A program made the position numbers and the translations under genes. Below are positions 54,386 through 61,215 of a stretch of DNA of 61,215 nucleotides, piece after piece. This DNA is from Chitinophaga polysaccharea (lineage in GTDB: Bacteria; Bacteroidota; Bacteroidia; Chitinophagales; Chitinophagaceae). Location of the stretch: assembly GCF_007829335.1 (NCBI RefSeq), contig NZ_VIWO01000017.1:1-61215 (forward strand). The letters are read 5' to 3'. The notes under the pieces were generated by a model. The model worked only from the letters and a program-made list of their open reading frames with translations. It ran no database searches and was not told the origin of the DNA. How positions within the stretch are numbered: position 1 is the first letter of the stretch; each line of letters opens with the position of its first letter.

Positions 54386-54459
54386 AAAATCAAAAAAGCG
54401 ATTTAAATATTTTTATTTAAAAAAATATTTTTCTACCTTTTATTACCTTAAGTTTCCTC

Positions 54460-56610
54460 ATGAATCCCTCTCAGAAAATAGCCGCGCGGATAGTTGTTTT
54501 CCTTATCCTATTTCATTGCAATCACCTTGTTTTTAGCAATGGCAGCACCATGCGTGCTGTCGCGGCCGTTAATTTTCAGGAGCCTGAATTGAAAATGCCG
54601 AAGCCTCCAAAACCGCCACAGGAGCCGAAGATGCCGAAGCCTCCAAAAATACCGACAGATACTGCTGCTAACTTAAAACTGATCCAACGGGTATTAAAAT
54701 TCTTCCGCTTCCGACATAATGCTCTCGCGCGCGAGCGCGCACGCGTTTTATATATCATCAATCAAACGTTGGCCGATTCGTTGGTGGTTAGTAAGGATGA
54801 CATACGTAGGTTGAATGCTGCTTTAATGAAAAAAGAAAATCAGCAATTTGATTCTTTGATGGCGTTACTTAACCAGATTGCATTAAGTCATGCGGGTGAT
54901 ACTGCCACCAATACAAAAAATACGGCTACTGGGCAAGAGCCTGTCCAGGAGCCGGATAAATCTGTTAAAGGCACTGACCTCGATGCATTGGTAGATAAGA
55001 TGATGCCCATCCTACAGAAAAAAAGTGAGGAGCAGCAAGCAGAGGAAGTCAAGGCGGCACATCTTAAAGCAGTTCGCTCGTTGTATGGCCGCCCGCCCGG
55101 GCAAATGGATACTTTAAAGCTTAACGACAGTATTGGCGCCAGATACCAGCTACGGCTCTCGCAGAAAGTAGATGTAATGGGTATTCAACCTTACTGGATG
55201 GAGAAAGGTTACACCAGCTACAACTACAACGCATTGAGTACTTTCAGCTTCCTCGGCTACCTGTTCAATGGCCAGAGCGGAGTAATACAGCCCGCCTTTC
55301 AGGAGAGTGATATGCAATCAACTGCTGCGGCAAAATCTGCGGGATGTAGTCTCCAGTTGCTTTTCCTGGAAAAGAAAAGCGATAATATACTCGCATTGCT
55401 GAAAAATAAAAGTGCCCAGACTGTATTCGCAGATAGCCTTGCCCGTTTGCTGGCGCGTCAACAGGCAGATGGCGTTACTATTTACTTCCAGGGTTTGCCG
55501 GACCACCAGCGTACTGCCTTTAGCAGCTTTATTACTTTCCTCTCAGCAACGCTAAAGAATGCGGATAAAAATTTTAAGGTAAACGTGGTGGTGCCAGTGT
55601 ACGATCAGTTTTATAACTATGATCTGCGTGCCCTGCGTACTTCGGTCGACTACTTCATCATCGATTTTACGCAAGCCGGCGGGGAAACCGCCATGGCGCT
55701 TGCGCCACTTGGAGGCAACGCTGCAAGATCTATAGAGGGAGCGGTTTCCAGGTATCTGCAGGGCGATATTCCGCCGGCACAACTTTCCTTGCTGCTTCCC
55801 TATTACGGCGCGGTATGGAAGAAAGGAAAGAACGGGAACCCGGATGCATTCAGTCATTACGTGAGTTACAGCGATCTCCGTAAACAATATCCGTCTGATA
55901 CTGTTCCCATCTTCGATGAAACAAGTGCCTCTTTCTTCATCGAAGTAAAGGATCAATACGGTGATGTAAGAGAAGAGATCTGGTTTGATGATGGCATCAG
56001 TATGGGCATGAAATACGATTATGTGCTGAAGAATGGTATTGGCGGCGTAGCGCTATGGACACTGGGCGCAGACGATGGCCGCACAGAACTATGGGATGCG
56101 CTGGTAGACAAATTTGTAGTAACAGACACGCTCTTCCTGGATACTATTCCGCTACGCCCGCTCCCTCCACTGCATCTTACCTGGTGGCAACGGATAAAGC
56201 GAGAGTTGGCCATCTATGTTGTTTTATTCAAGGATCCCTGCAGCGTGGATATATCGCAATATGAAGGAGACACTTACTTCATTTATTTCGCTATTGGTTT
56301 TGGTTTGCTCCTGATCATCGCCAGCGCTGCCTATTTTTATTTTATAAAAACGCAGGGAGATGAATGGAAATGGAGAAAGAAGCTACTGATCGTATTGATA
56401 GTGCTGGTACTACTGACGGTGGTCAGTACATTCATGGCTTTTTTTCTGAATAAAGAGATGTCTTTTGTGGGCATCAGCAGTATACCGGGTCAATGCCATA
56501 GTGTGCCGCTTACGAGTGTACTGATTATACTTGGTGTCGGGTTGGTGCTGGGCCTGGCGATCATGCATTTTCTGTTGCAACCTCTTTTTAAGAACGATGA
56601 TATTCCTTAA
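54460..56610 (+). CDS. Membrane protein with catalytically degenerate GH18-like domain
   Basis: A 716-aa protein. A signal/anchor-like N-terminus is followed by a Pro/Lys-rich repeat (MPKPPKPPQEPK, MPKPPKIP; about 45-68), a helical linker, and a GH18-like barrel (about 235-575). The end of that barrel (EIWFDDGISMGMKYDY, NGIGGVALWTLGADDG) is typical of GH18. The catalytic DxxDxDxE motif reads D337-G-V-T-I-Y342-F-Q344, so both the middle Asp residues and the acid Glu are gone. Three transmembrane helices follow (about 604-627, 641-664, 684-706). It leads the cargo operon and may be a glycan-binding membrane factor for the particle or its release. Confidence 0.72.
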   Translation: MNPSQKIAARIVVFLILFHCNHLVFSNGSTMRAVAAVNFQEPELKMPKPPKPPQEPKMPKPPKIPTDTAANLKLIQRVLKFFRFRHNALARERARVLYIINQTLADSLVVSKDDIRRLNAALMKKENQQFDSLMALLNQIALSHAGDTATNTKNTATGQEPVQEPDKSVKGTDLDALVDKMMPILQKKSEEQQAEEVKAAHLKAVRSLYGRPPGQMDTLKLNDSIGARYQLRLSQKVDVMGIQPYWMEKGYTSYNYNALSTFSFLGYLFNGQSGVIQPAFQESDMQSTAAAKSAGCSLQLLFLEKKSDNILALLKNKSAQTVFADSLARLLARQQADGVTIYFQGLPDHQRTAFSSFITFLSATLKNADKNFKVNVVVPVYDQFYNYDLRALRTSVDYFIIDFTQAGGETAMALAPLGGNAARSIEGAVSRYLQGDIPPAQLSLLLPYYGAVWKKGKNGNPDAFSHYVSYSDLRKQYPSDTVPIFDETSASFFIEVKDQYGDVREEIWFDDGISMGMKYDYVLKNGIGGVALWTLGADDGRTELWDALVDKFVVTDTLFLDTIPLRPLPPLHLTWWQRIKRELAIYVVLFKDPCSVDISQYEGDTYFIYFAIGFGLLLIIASAAYFYFIKTQGDEWKWRKKLLIVLIVLVLLTVVSTFMAFFLNKEMSFVGISSIPGQCHSVPLTSVLIILGVGLVLGLAIMHFLLQPLFKNDDIP
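54724..54735. other. CpG palindrome in a GC-alternating run
   Basis: CTCGCGCGCGAG is a perfect 12-bp palindrome that continues into GCGCACGCG up to 54745. It is the longest alternating purine-pyrimidine CG run noticed in the window and lies inside the GH18-like gene, coding for ALARERARV. Confidence 0.6.
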
Positions 56611-56625
56611 TTAATACGGCTTATT

Positions 56626-58467
56626 ATGGTTGAAAATTTTGGAAAGATACAGCAGCAGGTGCCAACCGCTAAAGCGAGTGCTAATAACGCACCTGCGGGA
56701 GGGATAAGCATTCCTGCGGCCAATGGTTTACCGGCGCAGTTAAAGGTGGGTGTGGAAGCATTATCCGGTATATCGATGGATGATGTATCTGTGCATTATA
56801 ATTCCGACAAGCCCGCACAAATGAAGGCATTTGCTTATACGCAGGGCACCGACATTCATGTGGCGCCCGGTCAGGAAAAGCACTTACCACACGAGGCCTG
56901 GCATGTGGTGCAACAGAAGCAGGGGAGGGTACAGGCCACGCGGCAAATGAAAAGCATCGCTATCAATGATGATGCTATGCTGGAGCGCGAAGCGGATGTA
57001 ATGGGGGCAAAGGCGCTGCAGACAGTCCCAGGTACTGTACCGCTGCAACGTATGTCCGTTTCCGGTAGTGTGGCCCAATTTGCCAGGAGAACGGGGCTGT
57101 TTGGTATAGAAGCGGAAGTGGTGGATGGTGTATTTATAATCGGGGCGAAGAAGGGCAGGGAGGGGCAAAACCTGATTGAGAGCGAGGATATCACGCTGGA
57201 GGAATTTAGTTTGGGTGAAATCGATGGAAGAATAGATGTGACGCTGGATAATGAAATGAAAAAAGATAATGGTAAGTATGCTTATCGCCAATATGTAATT
57301 GAATTTGTGCAAAAGGCAGTGGACCCGCTGTCCACCGATCCTGATGGGATTTTAAAAGTAGCGAACGCCTGGGAGAAGGCAGGTGATTTCTGGCGGGCAG
57401 CTATAGGTAACAACAGAGACCTGTTGCATGGCAGGGTATCACCGGATTGGTATACACTGAACCCTACCTGGAAAGGCGGACAGTTTGATGCCGGCGATCA
57501 GCAGCCGCATCCCGGAGTGACGAGTAAAGGAGATAATAATGATAAGGAATTTGAGTTTGATTGGCGGCATCATGCATTTACCAGTTACATCACGGTGGAT
57601 AAGGAAGATCCTGCGGTATCTGCGCAAGCAACTGCCGGAAGTTCGCTGGGATCGCTCGTGGAAGCATTCCTTATTACTCACCAGATTCTTGCCAAAGGTG
57701 AAGTCCCGGAAGAGGACTTCTGGACAGGAGATGTACTTGCTGATCAACGGAGGAACGAAGTGTTAGAACCTGCCGTGACAGCCTTAAGCGGCTTACTGTT
57801 TATTTTGAAGAGCTATGTCACCGCAACAGGTAGTGATATAAAACGTTATGCGAAAGAATACCTTCCTTTCATGAGCAGAACATCTCTCGATATGGCATAT
57901 AGTCAGCTTAGCGCCAGTGCCAAACAAGCTTTCATTGTAATGGTGCAAGAGTATCTGTCGGCCAAGCCAGGCAACCAGCTCACTAAAACCTTCGGCAAAG
58001 CCCCTACAGACCGGGTCTTTACACCAGATACGAGCAAGGAGGAACAGGCACACAGCATAACTATTGAGCAAATGCTGCTCAGCGTCATCAACAAAAAGAA
58101 AGGCGATCTGGGCGCATTAGTAGCAGGTGACAACGCCGCGGGAGGAGATGTGTTTTCCCACAATCACCTCGCAGGTATCAGTGAAATCAACCCCCGGTCG
58201 CAGGAAGCTATTGAGAAATTTAAACTGAACGCCGCCAATGAAATGATGAGAGGGGAAGCGGGAATTATTTTCGAAAGCAGGTCAGCAAAAAGACTGTTAT
58301 TGTCAGAAATGCCGAAGATATACATCGACTTGCTTACCTCTCTGCAGCGGATGGACAAAGTTTTTAACGATGTAAAGAGTGAGGTGGCAGCAGAACAGGC
58401 GCCCCGCCCACAACCGCGCCCACAGCAAGCTGCCAAGAGGGATGATAAACGGTGTTTGCTGATGTAG
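56626..58467 (+). CDS. DUF4157 eCIS effector with C-terminal CaaX box
   Basis: A 613-aa candidate cargo toxin. A disordered N-terminus (1-40, AKASANNAPAGGISIPAANG) precedes a DUF4157 domain (about 35-110; VGVEALSGISMDDVSVHYNS and HEAWHVVQQ with HExxH at 89-93). DUF4157 marks many eCIS cargo proteins. The remaining 500 residues are not assigned; GLFGIEAEVV and AQATAGSSLG hint weakly at an amidoligase-like fold. The last residues are AKRDDKRCLLM: a basic stretch followed by Cys610-Leu-Leu-Met, a canonical eukaryotic farnesylation (CaaX) signal. It starts 15 bp after the GH18-like gene. Confidence 0.85.
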   Translation: MVENFGKIQQQVPTAKASANNAPAGGISIPAANGLPAQLKVGVEALSGISMDDVSVHYNSDKPAQMKAFAYTQGTDIHVAPGQEKHLPHEAWHVVQQKQGRVQATRQMKSIAINDDAMLEREADVMGAKALQTVPGTVPLQRMSVSGSVAQFARRTGLFGIEAEVVDGVFIIGAKKGREGQNLIESEDITLEEFSLGEIDGRIDVTLDNEMKKDNGKYAYRQYVIEFVQKAVDPLSTDPDGILKVANAWEKAGDFWRAAIGNNRDLLHGRVSPDWYTLNPTWKGGQFDAGDQQPHPGVTSKGDNNDKEFEFDWRHHAFTSYITVDKEDPAVSAQATAGSSLGSLVEAFLITHQILAKGEVPEEDFWTGDVLADQRRNEVLEPAVTALSGLLFILKSYVTATGSDIKRYAKEYLPFMSRTSLDMAYSQLSASAKQAFIVMVQEYLSAKPGNQLTKTFGKAPTDRVFTPDTSKEEQAHSITIEQMLLSVINKKKGDLGALVAGDNAAGGDVFSHNHLAGISEINPRSQEAIEKFKLNAANEMMRGEAGIIFESRSAKRLLLSEMPKIYIDLLTSLQRMDKVFNDVKSEVAAEQAPRPQPRPQQAAKRDDKRCLLM

Positions 58468-58494
58468 TATAATATTGCATTTAATAGTTAGAGG

Positions 58495-61107
58495 ATGAAA
58501 GAAATCGTTACGCCAGATCATCAGGCCGATTCCCGCGCCGTGGCCAACCAACCCGCAACTAACGGGATAGCCGTACCGGATGTTACCTCGCGGCCACAAC
58601 TGCAGGAGGAAGCAGCACCATTAGCCGGAGAATCATCCGTAGCAACACCGATAGAAGTATCGGTAACATTGGATATAGATGACGATGAAGTGGACGAAGC
58701 ACATACCTTGTTCATTGACCTCGATGATGGGGCTTTGTGGCTGCATTCAGATAAGCAGACGTTGGAGCTATTTTTGCAGCGGAAGCGTAGAAAGTCTGTA
58801 GTACAAAATTCAACTGTCCTTCAAAATCTACTAAAGGATATCGAGGATGCTGCCAGGCTTGTGCATATTGGCAGATATGGCACCACAAAGGCAACCAATA
58901 GGGTGAATTCTAAAGGCAGACTGAAAACTACACAGCGGGTAGCTCCTACTGTGAAACAAAGACAGGATGCGCTGCTGCAATTAAATGAAATAAGAAAGTT
59001 GTTACAGCAGCTAAATACAATATCGGCGCAGGTCATGAAAAAGCAACGCCCGCCTTCCCACAAAGTACAAATAGATACGAAAAGTATAGACGGAGATATT
59101 TTCTGTGCCAAAGTAATCATGGCGCCGCTTAGCCTTTTGCCAAGAGACGACGGAGTGGTAGGATCTCCTCCCGGAGCCGCATCCAGTTTGTTCACAAAAC
59201 TTACACAACGTATTAATTATAAGAGGGGGCATATGTTGAATGAACATTTGCATGGACCAGGTACTGGTAACAACCTCGTACCCATTTCCACGGCATTCAA
59301 CAGCGTGATGAAAACAGGTGTGGAAAAGGCGGCCAAAGAAGCGGTCAATGCAAATAACAAGGTAATCAGGTTTGAGGCGGAACCCCTTGATTGGGGCCTT
59401 TATCCGGGTTTTTATAATGGTACGTTTCCCGATGAGCAAAAGCTGCCCAACAGGTTCCGTTTCCTGGTAAGGCAAATGACACGTGTCCCTGGAAAGGATG
59501 GCAGCGATGTTACTCACTGGCAGGATGGTCCTGTTCTTTACAGCAAAACAGAAACACATACTGTGCCATCCGCTGCAGATGTAGTACAAGGAACGGTAGC
59601 GCCGGGAGTGCAAACATTTAAAGCCGGTTATTATCGCTCATTCAATGGTAAATTAGATCCGGCGCCTAATTCAAATTATTACCTTTCTGGTAATTATATT
59701 GTAAACGGCGTCTCGTTCTCCCATTTTTTTGAAGCTTTCGGGTTAGATCCCGCTACTTTAACCGCAGAAGATTTGCCCCTGGCAGTAACTACCGAATTCA
59801 AACTGCCGCCAGGTCTTTCACTGATCCCTATCCCACAAGGTGAGATAGAAATCATATATAATGGCAAGGTGCTCAAAAACCAAACACCCAGCGGGCAGTC
59901 CTTTGTGATAGCAGATGCCAGCACGCATGCTAACAACCAGGCCATTTATGCAGGATTAGTGAAGAGTACAAAACTGGCGCAGCAGCAACAAGAGCAACTC
60001 GCGCTGAGGCAAAAACAACAACAGCAGCAGGCCCAGGCCAGAAGCAGTGCAGAAGAGGCCAGGAGCAGGGAAGCAAGTCAGAATGCACACCGCATTGTAA
60101 ATCTTGAACTGGCATTCAACAAGGCAGCAGAACAATACCTGCACTTATTTACAATTGCCAAATTTCTGGAGCGCTTCAAGGCAGCAAAAGATGATCTTCT
60201 CGCCAATGCAAAAGCTGCATGGGAAAGGGATACTCAGTTGTATAGGGGTTATATGGAAGGTCAACTAACTCCCCATGTAAAACAACTGGAGATAGAGAAA
60301 AATCAATTGGTGCAGGAACAAACCATCGAGGCCACCAGGGAACGTGCCGCCAGGTCAAGAGCAGAATTGGTGAAGGGACTGCTGGAAGAGTTAAATAAAA
60401 CTACCAGCGAAGAGCGAAGCGTTTTGACAGAACGTTGGCAAAAAGATGAATTCGATAGAGGTGCACACAAGATTTTCAGTTTATACAAGCAATATTGGGA
60501 AGACCCAAAGAAAAGGTTTGATAAAAGCCAGCGCCAGGAGTTGCTGGACTCTGCACTGAGGAAAATAAAAGAATTGCTGGAAAGGGTAAAAGTACTTCCT
60601 CCTCCAACGGTACCCCAGGTAAAAGATGCACCGCAAACGGAACTCCTCAAACGCAAATTTGAGCCTTTACCTGAAAAGAAAGCAGACCCACGCAAAATGG
60701 AAGAAGAGGAAGAAGACTCCGGGGAAGGAAAGGAAAGTGAGCGGAAGAAATTTAAAAATGATACAAGCGCTTTTACACTTCAAACAAATGTGCCACTCCA
60801 TTCACCTCAAATACCACCCCCTTTCCAGCCACAGCTAGCCCCGCCAATCAGCACCAGGCAGGCCATTGAAACTGCCAACACCGTCCTCGGCTGGATCGAT
60901 AACCTGCATCAGCAGTTTAATGGAGATAGTGTAACGCAAGGACAGCTGGCAATGCTGCAAGTGTTCATACAACAATTTATAAGTCAGCCAGGCAATTCAG
61001 GCTGGAGAAAAGTATTCGAACTCTTAGAGAACCTTCAAACTATAGATCTCCTCACGGAACCACTGAAAAAGCCGATTTTATTATGGGATAGTATCAGACT
61101 ACGTTAG
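58495..61107 (+). CDS. Putative eCIS effector with His-Me-finger-like motif
   Basis: An 870-aa protein, not recognised as a whole. The N-terminus (1-60) is disordered and an acidic stretch (DIDDDEVDE) follows. Residues about 236-290 contain YKRGH246, NEHLHGPG and NN260 followed by LVPISTAFN, which resembles the core of DNA/RNA non-specific (beta-beta-alpha metal) nucleases of the kind linked to DUF4157 cargo. Residues about 480-700 are Gln/Glu-rich coiled coil. Basic clusters RKRRK (96-100), KRK (719-721) and EKKADPRK resemble nuclear-localisation signals. It lies 27 bp after the DUF4157 gene and ends before a terminator. Confidence 0.65.
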   Translation: MKEIVTPDHQADSRAVANQPATNGIAVPDVTSRPQLQEEAAPLAGESSVATPIEVSVTLDIDDDEVDEAHTLFIDLDDGALWLHSDKQTLELFLQRKRRKSVVQNSTVLQNLLKDIEDAARLVHIGRYGTTKATNRVNSKGRLKTTQRVAPTVKQRQDALLQLNEIRKLLQQLNTISAQVMKKQRPPSHKVQIDTKSIDGDIFCAKVIMAPLSLLPRDDGVVGSPPGAASSLFTKLTQRINYKRGHMLNEHLHGPGTGNNLVPISTAFNSVMKTGVEKAAKEAVNANNKVIRFEAEPLDWGLYPGFYNGTFPDEQKLPNRFRFLVRQMTRVPGKDGSDVTHWQDGPVLYSKTETHTVPSAADVVQGTVAPGVQTFKAGYYRSFNGKLDPAPNSNYYLSGNYIVNGVSFSHFFEAFGLDPATLTAEDLPLAVTTEFKLPPGLSLIPIPQGEIEIIYNGKVLKNQTPSGQSFVIADASTHANNQAIYAGLVKSTKLAQQQQEQLALRQKQQQQQAQARSSAEEARSREASQNAHRIVNLELAFNKAAEQYLHLFTIAKFLERFKAAKDDLLANAKAAWERDTQLYRGYMEGQLTPHVKQLEIEKNQLVQEQTIEATRERAARSRAELVKGLLEELNKTTSEERSVLTERWQKDEFDRGAHKIFSLYKQYWEDPKKRFDKSQRQELLDSALRKIKELLERVKVLPPPTVPQVKDAPQTELLKRKFEPLPEKKADPRKMEEEEEDSGEGKESERKKFKNDTSAFTLQTNVPLHSPQIPPPFQPQLAPPISTRQAIETANTVLGWIDNLHQQFNGDSVTQGQLAMLQVFIQQFISQPGNSGWRKVFELLENLQTIDLLTEPLKKPILLWDSIRLR

Positions 61108-61121
61108 ATCGGTAAAAAATA

Positions 61122-61165
61122 AAGAGGCTGTATCATAAATAAATGGTACAGCCTCTTCTTTTTTG
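61122..61165 (+). terminator. Rho-independent terminator of the cargo operon
   Basis: AAGAGGCTGTA and TACAGCCTCTT form an 11-bp stem (61122-61157) followed by CTTCTTTTTT. It lies 15 bp after the stop of the last cargo gene, so the three-gene operon ends here. The remaining 50 bp hold no visible gene. Confidence 0.88.
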
Positions 61166-61215
61166 ATGGTGCATTTTATCAATTTGAGATAATATCTTAA
61201 AAAATCAATATTCTT

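Noticed and set aside
54460..56610. Active chitinase
   Set aside because: The GH18 catalytic motif has lost the acid Glu (Gln344) and the middle Asp residues, so hydrolysis is not expected.
56700..58400. Firm assignment of the DUF4157 effector body as an amidoligase
   Set aside because: Only short resemblances (FGIEAEVV, AQATAGSSLG) were noticed; without a profile or structure search this is too weak to call.

Overview
The window looks like chromosomal DNA from a soil or plant-associated Bacteroidota, most probably Chitinophagaceae (Chitinophaga-like). The reasons are two SusC/SusD polysaccharide utilisation loci (PULs) each led by an ECF sigma/FecR pair, exact TAnnTTTG -7 elements, GH144-type enzymes (a family founded on a Chitinophaga pinensis enzyme) and a Bacteroidota-type extracellular contractile injection system (eCIS). 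The genus is an inference; no ribosomal marker is present.

Layout. 1-290: a minus-strand tRNA-Asp(GTC) with its promoter and terminator. 808-9061: PUL 1 (ECF sigma, FecR, SusC, SusD, then a clan GH-A hydrolase lipoprotein). 9099-13771: housekeeping and accessory genes (patatin, a Gly/His-rich secreted protein, an alpha/beta hydrolase, a GlxA-type regulator, a variant GAPDH). 13933-29752: a secreted GH130 enzyme followed by PUL 2 (ECF sigma, FecR, SusC, SusD, LamG lipoprotein, two GH144/PF10091 enzymes, a GH43-like protein with discoidin and Fn3-like domains, GH3). PUL 2 is best explained as a beta-1,2-glucan system. 29805-32676: MazG-like pyrophosphohydrolase, Crp/Fnr regulator, GNAT acetyltransferase, dienelactone hydrolase. 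32743-34370: a secreted HExxH protein and a small GDCCVxC protein.

34410-54267 is a single minus-strand eCIS operon. In transcription order it encodes an Afp16-like terminator, an unknown 271-aa protein, one sheath, two tube proteins, a 55-residue DUF5908 protein, LysM hub, VgrG-like spike, PAAR tip, gp25, a large Afp11-like baseplate protein, a fibre-like 259-aa protein, an Afp12-like baseplate protein, a 1231-aa tape-measure-type protein and a AAA+ ATPase. Spacing is tight, with several start/stop overlaps and one strong intra-operon hairpin between the two tube genes. No capsid, portal, terminase or T6SS membrane-complex gene is seen.

Divergent from it, across a 192-bp spacer with an 18-bp dyad, lies a three-gene plus-strand cargo operon (54460-61107). 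It encodes a membrane protein with a GH18-like domain that has lost its catalytic acid, a DUF4157 protein that ends in a eukaryotic-type CaaX box (CLLM), and an 870-aa protein with a KRGH/HGPG/NN His-Me-finger-like signature and basic NLS-like clusters. The most interesting reading is a contractile injection system with two loaded effectors meant for a eukaryotic target, one possibly prenylated by the host and one possibly a nucleus-directed nuclease, plus a membrane pseudo-glycosidase of unknown role. The gene families are read from the sequence; the targeting ideas are inference.
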